Assembly (NCBI GenBank): GCA_937998875.1 | Contig: CALLBO010000031.1 | Coordinates: forward strand, 1-64,000 | Source: an uncultured Granulosicoccaceae bacterium | GTDB lineage: Bacteria; Pseudomonadota; Gammaproteobacteria; Granulosicoccales; Granulosicoccaceae | DNA length: 64,000 nt | Direction: 5' to 3' | Part shown: positions 19,194 through 27,296 of the stretch, piece by piece | How positions within the stretch are numbered: the first letter of the stretch is position 1 | Layout of the letters: each line of letters starts with the position of its first letter | Made by a program: the position numbers and the translations under genes | Notes under the pieces: generated by a model | The model's input: the letters and a program-made list of their open reading frames with translations, nothing else | Database searches by the model: none | Told to the model about the DNA's origin: nothing

Positions 19194-20027
19194 CTACAAC
19201 GCGAAACCAATAAACAACGCAAGCGATTTTCCATCGAGTATTTCGTCGTTAACAGACTCGATTGTTCCGAATTTAGGTGCGTACTCAATATCTGTATAAC
19301 GCAAGCCGAGTCGCGCTGTACGCAACGGATAAAGTCGGTTCTGGCGGCCGCCATTCCACGGATTAAAAGACGTCAGTGCGTATTCCATGGTGTAGCCGAG
19401 CGCGCTGTCGAATTCCACGTCATCCGAACAGACCGTATTGATATTGCAGTCGTAACCAATACCTGCATGGGCTGTCACACCAACACCTAGTTCAAAACCA
19501 CCGAAGTTACGCAGAAGGGTTAAATCAAAGCGGGTTCGATCAAACGATGCGTCGCCGTTATCCCGGCCAGCCCAGTCTGTCTCGTAACCGGCTGTTAGTC
19601 TTAACATCGTGGCTTTGTCCAGGGCAGCTAACAGACCGCCCTCAAAGTAGAATCCACCACCGCTGCGTACTCGCTCGGTATCACCATAATTATCCGTAAA
19701 CTGCCCGACAACATCTCCACCCGAACCGATGCCAGTTGCAAAGTAGGGAGTTATGTACGGGCGGCTGTACTGGAGTTGTGGTTCCGGATGGTGTTCAACC
19801 GGTCGCCCGGCACGGTGCTCTGTGTTCCGGTGAGAACGGGTATTCTTGTCGCCATTGTCCGGGTGGCGGTCGGGGTAGCGTTCAGAGTGCTGCTCCGGTA
19901 TCACTATCAGCTCATGATGCGCCATGGCAACACTACCTGTCAGCAAAGCACCTAATACGGCGCAAAACACCATTAACGATTTGATTGAGATTATTCCAGC
20001 TAGTTTTACATTCCACATCAGCTTCAT
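19194..20027 (-). CDS. Predicted outer membrane beta-barrel protein with a His-rich N-terminus
   Basis: 277 residues. A signal peptide with a hydrophobic core at about 15-33 ends in SVAMA before His-His. The mature N-terminus (about 37-80) is strikingly rich in His, Arg, Asp and Pro (HSERYPDRHP and HHPEP segments), which could bind metal ions. From about residue 88 the sequence alternates polar and hydrophobic residues with Gly/Tyr/Phe turns, and ends in LALFIGFAL with a terminal aliphatic/aromatic strand, the pattern of an eight-strand beta-barrel. Two Cys residues at about 192 and 197 may form a disulfide. No specific family recognised. nudC lies 77 bases downstream on the same strand. Confidence 0.65.
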   Translation of the reverse strand: MKLMWNVKLAGIISIKSLMVFCAVLGALLTGSVAMAHHELIVIPEQHSERYPDRHPDNGDKNTRSHRNTEHRAGRPVEHHPEPQLQYSRPYITPYFATGIGSGGDVVGQFTDNYGDTERVRSGGGFYFEGGLLAALDKATMLRLTAGYETDWAGRDNGDASFDRTRFDLTLLRNFGGFELGVGVTAHAGIGYDCNINTVCSDDVEFDSALGYTMEYALTSFNPWNGGRQNRLYPLRTARLGLRYTDIEYAPKFGTIESVNDEILDGKSLALFIGFAL

Positions 20028-20238
20028 TTGAACGGTTCCAGTTACACCTGAAGTTATTCGTCACAAACGATCCAGGCGCGACCGATCCAATTGCGACGAT
20101 GGTAGTATTTACTGCAGACTATTCTCAACGAGCAACACTGAACATTAACTGTCTTGCTGTTAACTTACTGCCCGGCGGTACTAAAAACAGCGATAAACCC
20201 TTAAAAAAAGCCAGTGCGGCGAAAGCGGGACGAACACA

Positions 20239-20907
20239 ATGTGTGGACGCATGAACATCTCTGATCACGAGGGAATCCAGTGGTTGCTTGACCAGCTCGG
20301 GCTGCTTCTGCCAGAAGAAAAATTCACCCCTAAGTACAACGTATCACCCACAGCAGCTATCTGGGGTGTTCTGGTATCAAGAACAGCAACAACACTTGAA
20401 CCGATGCAGTGGGGGTTTGTTCCACCCTGGGCAAAAGAAGGGCAATTCAAAAGACCGCTGTTCAACGCCCGATCAGAAACTATCTGGGAGAAACCGTCGT
20501 TTAAAAATCTGATTCGACGCTACCGCGGTATCGTGCCAATTAATGGATTCTATGAATGGCAACGCCACGGTAATACTAAAGTCGCGAACTACATCACGCA
20601 GAAAGATTCACCTGCCATGGGCCTGGGCGCGATTATTCAAAGCCACGCTGACGGTTATAGTCAATGCTGTTTAATCACCGCAGAGGCAAACTCTCAAATG
20701 CAGAAAGTGCACAACAGACAACCCGTTATTATTCATCCGGATGCGATGGAAGACTGGTTAAACGACGACAACCCGGACACTGTAAATCGTTGCATGCAGC
20801 CACTGCCATCGGGTGTATTTGAGATCAAACGCATTAGCAACCACGTCAACAACACACGCAATGACGGGCCAGAGTGCCTTGCAGATTCTGAAACCCCAAT
20901 CACCTAG
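20239..20907 (+). CDS. SRAP (HMCES/YedK) family protein
   Basis: 222 residues. SOS-response-associated peptidase family protein that forms a covalent thiazolidine link with abasic sites in single-stranded DNA through Cys2 after removal of Met1. Conserved elements: MCGR at the N-terminus (Cys2), YNVSPT with Asn34, NARSE at 76-80, GFYEW with catalytic Glu106, and H158NRQPVI for the catalytic His. All known key residues are present, so the enzyme should be active. Its stop codon lies inside the CTAG target duplication of the adjoining MITE, so the element landed exactly at the gene's end without altering the protein. Confidence 0.92.
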   Translation: MCGRMNISDHEGIQWLLDQLGLLLPEEKFTPKYNVSPTAAIWGVLVSRTATTLEPMQWGFVPPWAKEGQFKRPLFNARSETIWEKPSFKNLIRRYRGIVPINGFYEWQRHGNTKVANYITQKDSPAMGLGAIIQSHADGYSQCCLITAEANSQMQKVHNRQPVIIHPDAMEDWLNDDNPDTVNRCMQPLPSGVFEIKRISNHVNNTRNDGPECLADSETPIT

Positions 20908-21155
20908 CCTGCATTATTCATAAGGAGACCAACCAGTTTGAGTAAAGAGGCTGTATTGATAGAGTTTAATAGTAATTTTGCCTGTTATCAGAAATAACAC
21001 TGTCTAGTCGACACCAGAGACCCCTTGGTTAATGGGAGAAGGCGCGCCACATCTCAGCCGATCCCCTCGGCACGTGGCGAGCCACGATTCTCAGGCGACC
21101 GAGTGAACTTATAGCGCTATTGACTCTGATGCCGAATCCTCATGAATAATGCAGG
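20908..21155. mobile_element. MITE-like non-autonomous element with CTAG target duplication
   Basis: 248 bp bounded by perfect 14-bp terminal inverted repeats, CCTGCATTATTCAT at 20908-20921 and its complement at 21142-21155. With one mismatch the match extends to 19 bp. Each side is flanked by CTAG (20904-20907 and 21156-21159), a likely 4-bp target duplication, although CTAG is its own complement and so could also be part of a longer repeat. There is no transposase reading frame inside, so the element would move only with an enzyme supplied elsewhere. Short ends beginning CC and a 4-5 bp duplication are compatible with the IS1380 family; this assignment is from memory and untested. Confidence 0.7.
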
Positions 21156-21278
21156 CTAGATTCTGTCGCACATTTCATCAAAGAAACCTCGCAAACTGCC
21201 GCTAACCTCACGTCGACTATTTCACAAGTCAATACAACAAACATCGTGACGTGAATCGCCATATCTTTTTTACCGGAT

Positions 21279-22250
21279 ATGAAACGGAAAAACATGCGGG
21301 CACTGCAGATACTCAAGCAATACAAAATCGAAGCGATGTTTGTCGCCACAATAATTTGTGCGCTGGTGCTCACGTTGCTTGCAAACAGCAATTCGATTGC
21401 CTTTAAACAAGGTGCACTGTTAATAACGCTGACGCTTTTGTCTGTATGTCAGATACTGATTGTACGTGGGTACCTGCAGCTCAAACGTCGCGAGCATCAA
21501 TTCCATCAAGTCAGTAGAAAGCTGGTGCAGACCAGGTCACGCCGATCCAGAGACGAGGCACTGGCACTGAAAATACTGAATCACATCAATTCTGCATCAG
21601 CAAAAACACCGGACCACGCAAAAGTCTGGCAAAAGCCGTTGCATGAGTTTTCCGGCGATCTGGCGCTTGCCTATGAAAGCGAGTCTGGTTCAAAGTATAC
21701 GTTGCTGGCAGATCTGACCGGTCACGGTATCGCAGCGGCGATCAGTGCTGCCCCGGTCGCCTCCATATTCAGAGCCACTGCACGCAACGGTCTGCCTGTT
21801 GAGGAAATTGTTACCGAGCTGAATAACCGGCTGCAGGAATTACTGCCGTCAGGTTTTTTTTGCTGCGCAGCCATTGTCTGCGACCACCAAGGCGCAGTTA
21901 CTGTCTGCAACGCGGGATTACCTGACATTCTAATTGCAGATAACGATGGACAGATCGTCAACACGATCACCAGCAAACAACTGCCGCTGGGAATAGAACA
22001 TCTGTATGCTGAGGATGTAGAGTTGTTCACAGTTGATTTCGGCGAACCGCATCAGTTGTACGCGTTCACGGACGGGTTAATCGAAACCAGCGGTGCAAAC
22101 GATGAAGTATTCGATGTAGAAGCATCGGTCTCAGTAAGCCAAGGCGAAGGTTCCGGACGTATCAGTAGCATTACCGAAAGGTTCGAAGCGTTCACTAAAG
22201 ATTCGAACATTAATGACGACATATCTATTGTTGAAGTGATGATCCGTTGA
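21279..22250 (+). CDS. Membrane-anchored SpoIIE/PP2C-type serine phosphatase
   Basis: 323 residues. Two membrane segments at about 18-36 and 45-63, a basic coiled linker (68-100), then a PPM/SpoIIE phosphatase domain: SGD at 125-127, DLTGHG at 145-150, NAGLPD at 211-216, PLGI at 236-239 and FTDGLIE at 263-269. The metal-binding Asp residues of these motifs are present, so it is probably active. Such RsbU-like enzymes dephosphorylate anti-sigma-factor antagonists in partner-switching pathways, but no STAS or anti-sigma kinase gene is next to it. Start may be ATG 21279 or ATG 21294; neither has a strong ribosome site. Confidence 0.85.
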   Translation: MKRKNMRALQILKQYKIEAMFVATIICALVLTLLANSNSIAFKQGALLITLTLLSVCQILIVRGYLQLKRREHQFHQVSRKLVQTRSRRSRDEALALKILNHINSASAKTPDHAKVWQKPLHEFSGDLALAYESESGSKYTLLADLTGHGIAAAISAAPVASIFRATARNGLPVEEIVTELNNRLQELLPSGFFCCAAIVCDHQGAVTVCNAGLPDILIADNDGQIVNTITSKQLPLGIEHLYAEDVELFTVDFGEPHQLYAFTDGLIETSGANDEVFDVEASVSVSQGEGSGRISSITERFEAFTKDSNINDDISIVEVMIR

Positions 22251-22356
22251 AGGAGCGACGTCGAAGTCGTCTGCTGGCCCGGATGGCGGGAAACCGAACC
22301 CTGAGGTAATTACGGCAACAAATGAGACTTACTTTCTCATAAAAAGGCGGTAAATT

Positions 22357-22391
22357 GGTGGGGGGCGCTTCGGCAGAACCCACCCTTTTAT
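22357..22391 (+). terminator. Probable terminator of the SpoIIE-type phosphatase gene
   Basis: GGTGGG/CCCACC stem at 22357-22362 and 22379-22384 followed by CTTTTATT, about 107 bases after the phosphatase stop. The loop is long, 16 bases. The rest of the 286-base gap to the dodecin gene shows no gene. Confidence 0.45.
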
Positions 22392-22536
22392 TCCTAACGC
22401 TGTCTTCGCTCCCGGGATCCCACGACGCATCGCGTCAATACAGTCGATTTCGCCAGCACCCACTCATTTCAGTTCTTAGCCTTTGTGGTGATGAGCCTCA
22501 TGTTTAAACACAAGGCTCATTCAGGCTGCGCATTAT

Positions 22537-22740
22537 TCAGTCTTTGAGAATAAACGTCACTTTCATCGTTACGCGATATTCTGTGATCTTGCCCTTTTCA
22601 ACCACAACGTTCTGATCTTTCACCCATGCACCGGTGATGTTCTTTAACGTTTTGTCTGCTCTTTCAACACCATTGGCAACTGCATCCTCAAAACTTTTCG
22701 GTGAGGAGGCGATGACTTCAGTGACTTTTGCTATAGACAT
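22537..22740 (-). CDS. Dodecin family flavin-binding protein
   Basis: 67 residues, the standard dodecin length. Sequence follows the family plan: short N-terminal strand with the VTEVIASS motif, a single amphipathic helix with SFEDAVANGVERA, the GAWVKDQ strand carrying the stacking Trp that binds isoalloxazine rings, and a closing strand EYRVTMKVTF. Dodecins form hollow dodecamers that store or buffer flavins. ATG 22740 has GGAG eight bases upstream. Divergent from the malY-like gene across 145 bases that contain a possible operator. Confidence 0.92.
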   Translation of the reverse strand: MSIAKVTEVIASSPKSFEDAVANGVERADKTLKNITGAWVKDQNVVVEKGKITEYRVTMKVTFILKD

Positions 22741-22797
22741 TATGTATTCTCCGTATTTCTACTTATTAGTTAGCGATCTATTGGGTCGGCCTGATAT

Positions 22798-22820
22798 AAC
22801 GATATCGTGAAACGATATCG
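22798..22820. promoter_or_regulatory. Possible operator between the dodecin and MalY/PatB genes
   Basis: Two copies of AACGATATCG with a 13-base period; each contains the palindrome CGATATCG, and together they form a larger inverted repeat. The position between divergent starts suits a transcription factor site. No regulator is identified. Confidence 0.4.
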
Positions 22821-22885
22821 GATCATAACGAATCCGGCAAGGCTGTATCTTCGTAATCCCGCCCATTCCAACACAAGACATACGT

Positions 22886-24079
22886 ATGACCACCGATCTA
22901 AATCAACAATCATCTTTCGATGCATTCATCGACCGACGACATACTGATTCGATGAAGTGGCAAAAGTTCCCCGACGGTGTTATTCCGATGTGGGTTGCTG
23001 ACATGGACTTTGCGATACCTTCTGTGATCACACAGGCAATGTCAGAAAGAATCCAGCATCCGATATTCGGTTATACGATGGCACCACCTTCACTGATCAA
23101 CTGCGTCGCTGAATACTGCACCGGTAAACACAACTGGACCATAGAAACCGAAAGCCTCTACTGGATTCCACGAGTACTGCCCGCACTAACAGCTGCCTGC
23201 AGGATCGCTGGTGACACTGGCGATGAAATCATTGTACTGACCCCGGTGTACCACCCGCTGCTTCAGATACCGGAAAAAGTCGGTAAAGCAAGAGTTGATG
23301 TTTCGATGGTTTATCAGTCACCGCGGATTAAAGACGGTCAACAACGCCAATCCGGCCGCTGGTCGATTGATTTTACGACCCTCGAGAACGCATTCACCGA
23401 TCGAACTGCCGCACTGCTGCTTTCAACTCCGCACAACCCTATGGGTGTTATGTTCAGTGAAGAAGAACTATATAAAATCGCAGCCCTTTGTGCAGAACAC
23501 AATGTGCTACTCGTTTCGGATGAAATACATTGTGATTTAGTTTTAAGCACTACAAAAAAACATATTCCAACAGCACTTGCGGCAAAGGAACATGCGCACA
23601 CTGTTTTAACAATCATGTCACCAAGTAAAACATTCAACCTTGCTGGCGCTAATTGTTCGTTTGCACATACAAGTAATGAAGATATCCTAAAAAAATTCAG
23701 CCATGAATGTCTATACACCGTGCCATTGGTGCCGACGCTGTCTTACTATGCGGCAGAAGCTGCTTATAGCAGCGGCTGGCAGTGGCATGGTGAACTCATA
23801 GACTACCTGCGCAGCAACCATGATTACCTGCTAACAGCAATCAATGAGACGGAGCTGCTCTCAATGGATCAACTCGACGCAACTTATCTTGCGTGGATAG
23901 ATACCAGTAAACTCATGTCTGAAGATGCCAATGATTTCTTTGAAGCAGCAGGAGTCGGGTTGTCCCCGGGCAGTCAGTTCGGTAACCAAAATTTTCAACG
24001 ATTAAACTTTGCCTGTAGCCGTGAGCAACTTGAAGAGGGTGTGCATCGAATGGTCAAGGCAATAGAAATGATAGAATAG
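22886..24079 (+). CDS. MalY/PatB family cystathionine beta-lyase
   Basis: Fold-type I PLP enzyme of 397 residues. N-terminal family signature MWVADMDFAIP (35-45), HNPMG at 183-187, SDEIHCDL at 211-218 and the PLP Lys in SPSKTFNLAG, Lys248. The C-terminal Arg that binds the substrate carboxylate lies in RLNFACSR. PatB/MalY enzymes cleave cystathionine or cysteine S-conjugates to a thiol, pyruvate and ammonia. It is distinct from the MetC/CGS family. The start ATG is well placed relative to family N-termini. No methionine gene is adjacent, so the physiological substrate is open. Confidence 0.9.
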   Translation: MTTDLNQQSSFDAFIDRRHTDSMKWQKFPDGVIPMWVADMDFAIPSVITQAMSERIQHPIFGYTMAPPSLINCVAEYCTGKHNWTIETESLYWIPRVLPALTAACRIAGDTGDEIIVLTPVYHPLLQIPEKVGKARVDVSMVYQSPRIKDGQQRQSGRWSIDFTTLENAFTDRTAALLLSTPHNPMGVMFSEEELYKIAALCAEHNVLLVSDEIHCDLVLSTTKKHIPTALAAKEHAHTVLTIMSPSKTFNLAGANCSFAHTSNEDILKKFSHECLYTVPLVPTLSYYAAEAAYSSGWQWHGELIDYLRSNHDYLLTAINETELLSMDQLDATYLAWIDTSKLMSEDANDFFEAAGVGLSPGSQFGNQNFQRLNFACSREQLEEGVHRMVKAIEMIE

Positions 24080-24208
24080 AAAGCCCACTAAACTTTAAAA
24101 GCAATAGTAATCGTCAAAGACACGACACCGCAGTCCCAAAAGCCGTCATTTCACTGTCACAGTTCACTTCCTGTTTGTGTTGAGCAACTCTGGTAGTTCA
24201 TCAGATTG

Positions 24209-24865
24209 CTAGATGCCATCGAGTTTAATCTCCCCAAGGTGCAGGGATTTCAATAGTGAGATCATCATTCTCGCTGAGGCACCCCATAATACTTCTGAAT
24301 CGTATGTGTTGTAGTAAACCACTTTTAAGGTGGCCGACTGTTGTCCCCTTGAGACCTGCTTGTCCCGCAGTTCCACATTGCTTTGATCAGCCAGCCATCG
24401 CAGCGGAATTGAAAAGATCCTGTCTACTTCAGTCGGTTGCGCTTGATAGTCATAGGGCCACGGCACAATCCCGATCACCGGTGTCACGACGTAGCTACTG
24501 CTTGTCAGATACTTTGGTAGCACCCTAATAACCTTGACCCGGGCACTGTCCAGCCCTATCTCCTCGTGCGCTTCACGCAATGCAGCCGCCACCGGATCCG
24601 CATCATCCAGGTCCTGTCTGCCACCAGGAAACGCCACCTGACCACTGTGCCGGTCACGCTCGCTGGCAACCCGTCTGATAAACATCACATGCCATTCGCT
24701 GTCATTGCGAAACAGTGGGATCAACACAGACGCTGGCGTTTGATCGCCCTGCTGCACTTCACGGGGCAGTTCATCGGGCAAGTCGCCAGGCAGATCAGAT
24801 CGTTGCAGGAATCCTGCAGTCTCCTGCACCCAGTTCAGTGAGTTAATCACAGACGACTCAGACAT
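24209..24865 (-). CDS. nudL: Nudix CoA pyrophosphatase
   Basis: 218 residues. Nudix box at about 81-105 with GGRQDLDDADPVAAALREA followed by HEEIGL, preceded by the CoA-type signature SGQVAFPGG (74-82, the UPF0035 motif). The later LPKYLTSSSYVVTPVIG matches the NudL/YeaB family. The expected reaction is hydrolysis of CoA and its derivatives to 3',5'-ADP and phosphopantetheine. The N-terminal 45 residues contain a small LPGD/LPDE repeat and are not conserved. Confidence 0.9.
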   Translation of the reverse strand: MSESSVINSLNWVQETAGFLQRSDLPGDLPDELPREVQQGDQTPASVLIPLFRNDSEWHVMFIRRVASERDRHSGQVAFPGGRQDLDDADPVAAALREAHEEIGLDSARVKVIRVLPKYLTSSSYVVTPVIGIVPWPYDYQAQPTEVDRIFSIPLRWLADQSNVELRDKQVSRGQQSATLKVVYYNTYDSEVLWGASARMMISLLKSLHLGEIKLDGI

Positions 24866-24951
24866 TTATATGCTCAGAAGTTGGCACGAATTGCGCGACT
24901 CCACAAGGTTAACTGACTCCGATCCAACCATCTATAGCATCACAGCCACCT

Positions 24952-26256
24952 ATGAGCCTAAACACAAAAGCCGCACCGGCAGAGTCCAATAATTACGGTG
25001 GCACCCTGCGCGTGCTTATTGCCGAACAGGAACAAGCGGTTCGCGATGCACTGGTGGACCGGGTAGAGAAAAGCCTCGGCGTCACTGCCGACGCTGTAAA
25101 CACAGCAGCCTCGGCTCGCAAGCTGATGGAACAACACGCAGGCGAGTACGTTTTGGCGGTGGTTGACACCAGATTGCCGGATGCACCAAACGGTGAAGTA
25201 CTGGATTCAATAACAGCTAATTCCATCCCGACAATAGCGATTTCATCAAAAGTAACTGATGAAATCGCTAATCGCCTGCTCGACAAACACATTATAGACT
25301 GCGTCTTAAAACGTACCGATGAAGACACAGAGCTGTTAGCTGACATCGTCCAGCAAACTTTATGCAATCCACAGCGTAAAATTCTTTACTTCAGTACTGA
25401 CGACTTTAACCGGAAAAAAATACGGCAGTTACTGGACATTCATCGATACACTGTTATCGACGTACGCAACAAGGCAGACATTCGCCGACAGCTCAGTGAG
25501 CATCAGGATATTTCGCTGATCATCATGGATCAAAGCACATTGCAGTTCAATGCGATAGATACCATAAGCGAGCTGCGGCAACACTATCGCCGTGAAGATC
25601 TCGCCATTGCAACCATCTGTGAGCAGGATGACCAGCAGCTCGGTGCCAAATTGCTCCGCGCCGGGGCTAACGATGTTATCCGGCAGCCCATGCCAACGGA
25701 CGAGTTCTACTATCGCATTAAGCAATGGGTCGAATCAGTTGAACGGGTCCGTGAAATCAAGTACTCAGCCACCAGAGACATTCTTACTGGAACCTACAAT
25801 CGCGACTACCTGTTTGACATTGGTGAAAAGCTCTATGCCAGTGCTGCACGCGGGGACATAGAACTGACACTGGCCATGATAGAAATCGATAACTTCGAGG
25901 CCATTACAACAAAATACGGACCGCAGGCAAGTAACGTATTACTCAAAACACTGGCACCACTGCTCGGTGCAGAGCTACGTCAAAATGATGTACTGGCGCG
26001 CTACGACGCTTCCACATTTGTTTGTCTGGTAAGCAACGTCGGTGAACACAATGCCATTATGGTCTGCGAGCGGTTAAGACAGCTGGTGACAAAAACTGAA
26101 ATCGAATACCAGAGCGGTAACCTTGAAATAAGCTGCAGCGTCGGTGCTACAACGAATACAGGTGATTCATTTTTAGCAATGATAGACAATGCCAATCAGT
26201 CGCTGCAAAGTGCTATCGATAGAGGCAGAAACTGCGTAGTAGTCAGTGGTGCTTAG
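24952..26256 (+). CDS. Two-receiver protein with a degenerate GGDEF domain
   Basis: 434 residues. Receiver domain 1 at about 19-135 with putative phospho-Asp72 (VVDTRLPD); receiver-like domain 2 at about 143-260 with Asp193 (IIMDQS); then a GGDEF-family domain from the RDILTGTYNRDYL entry (275-287) to the end. This is the PleD layout, but the active-site half-turn reads RYDASTF at 350-356 instead of RxGGDEF, so diguanylate cyclase activity is very unlikely. The EIDNF segment that normally holds the first metal Asp is kept. It may act as a c-di-GMP or protein-interaction module. No partner histidine kinase is nearby. Confidence 0.85.
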   Translation: MSLNTKAAPAESNNYGGTLRVLIAEQEQAVRDALVDRVEKSLGVTADAVNTAASARKLMEQHAGEYVLAVVDTRLPDAPNGEVLDSITANSIPTIAISSKVTDEIANRLLDKHIIDCVLKRTDEDTELLADIVQQTLCNPQRKILYFSTDDFNRKKIRQLLDIHRYTVIDVRNKADIRRQLSEHQDISLIIMDQSTLQFNAIDTISELRQHYRREDLAIATICEQDDQQLGAKLLRAGANDVIRQPMPTDEFYYRIKQWVESVERVREIKYSATRDILTGTYNRDYLFDIGEKLYASAARGDIELTLAMIEIDNFEAITTKYGPQASNVLLKTLAPLLGAELRQNDVLARYDASTFVCLVSNVGEHNAIMVCERLRQLVTKTEIEYQSGNLEISCSVGATTNTGDSFLAMIDNANQSLQSAIDRGRNCVVVSGA

Positions 26257-26292
26257 TAGCTAGTGGGCTGTATCAAACAGTGCACCAAACAA

Positions 26293-26472
26293 CTAAAGCA
26301 GCCGGTTCCTTACTGTGCCGCACCGATTACAACGATACACTGTCACCAGCTTACCGCTTTTGACGTCGAATTTCTGGGTCGACTCAATTTTCCATTTGTG
26401 GTGATTGCTTGCACAAAGAGTCTTACCTTTGGAGGAGGCCTTTTTCTTTTTAAAAGCCAGTATCTTCGACAT
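26293..26472 (-). CDS. Small conserved zinc-ribbon-like protein
   Basis: A 59-residue reading frame from ATG 26472 to a TAG at 26293-26295. It has a Lys-rich N-terminus (MSKILAFKKKK), then TLCASNHHKW, a KFDVKSGKLVTVYRC strand region and RCNRCGT. Cys20, Cys48 and Cys51 plus His24 or His25 could bind one zinc ion. I recall short proteins of this design, with the HHKW, GKLVT and RCxRC elements in the same order, in many Gammaproteobacteria including Pseudomonas; none has a function. Shine-Dalgarno is weak. It lies in an otherwise gene-free stretch, transcribed opposite to both neighbours. Confidence 0.7.
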   Translation of the reverse strand: MSKILAFKKKKASSKGKTLCASNHHKWKIESTQKFDVKSGKLVTVYRCNRCGTVRNRLL

Positions 26473-26709
26473 AACCGCTAATATTTTCCCGTTTACCCAT
26501 TAGAACACCAAACTGCTCTGGCCCACCACTATTACTGCCCGCTGATACTGGCTCAAAACGGACCAGAGCCTGCCTACGCGGCACATTTACACGCCGACTA
26601 CTCTGTCTTGCAGCACGAACCATATCAAGTTAACGTGCTAGCCTGAACTAAAGGAATTAACCTTCGCCTAAATCAGCCCAGCAAGATTTGATAATTTCAG
26701 GAGGAACAG

Positions 26710-27156
26710 ATGAAAACAGTCACCCAGCTACTAGCAGGTAAACCTACGGAGATCTGGACCATCAATGCATCGCAGCCTGTGATTGATGCAATAAAATACA
26801 TGGCAGAAAAAAACATTGGCGCTTTGCTCGTCACTGACCTAACCGACACCACACGCGGCGCACAGCTAACCGGAATCATTTCAGAGCGCGATTACGCGCG
26901 TAAAGTAATCCTGCAGGGAAAATCCTCCAGAGAAACACCGGTAGCAGAGATTATGTCAACAAATGTTATTAGTGTAGGGCCTGACGATACGATAGATACT
27001 TGCATGTCTCTAATGACGCAACACAATGTTCGACACCTTCCAGTATTGGAAAAAGAGAAAATTGTCGGTGTGCTTTCAATAGGTGATTTGGTGAGAGCAA
27101 CGATTGCTGATCAACAGGCGACCATTGAGCAACTCTCCGGCTACATCATGAGTTAA
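26710..27156 (+). CDS. CBS domain-containing protein
   Basis: 148 residues made of two CBS repeats (about 10-65 and 78-140), forming one Bateman module. Features include AIKYMAEKNIGALLVTD, the GIISERDYARKV strand-helix joint, and the second repeat NVRHLPVLEKEKIVGVLSIGDLV. Stand-alone proteins of this type bind adenine nucleotides or NADH-type ligands and modulate unknown partners. The Shine-Dalgarno AGGAGGA lies directly upstream of ATG 26710, a strong site. The SLC13 transporter gene follows 140 bases later on the same strand. Confidence 0.92.
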   Translation: MKTVTQLLAGKPTEIWTINASQPVIDAIKYMAEKNIGALLVTDLTDTTRGAQLTGIISERDYARKVILQGKSSRETPVAEIMSTNVISVGPDDTIDTCMSLMTQHNVRHLPVLEKEKIVGVLSIGDLVRATIADQQATIEQLSGYIMS

Positions 27157-27296
27157 TACAGTTTTACGTGGCATACATGAAATGTAGCAGTAATCCGGCA
27201 ACCACGCGTTATACTTGGTTAACTCACTCATCAGCAGGTTTCCTGTCACGATAGGCCATCAGGTGTATCAGGCTATCGTTCGACGGACAATATTTC

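Noticed and set aside
22491-22520. ATGAGCCT/AGGCTCAT inverted repeat downstream of dodecin
   Set aside because: The 14-base loop and absence of a T-tract make a terminator doubtful, so it was not listed as a feature.
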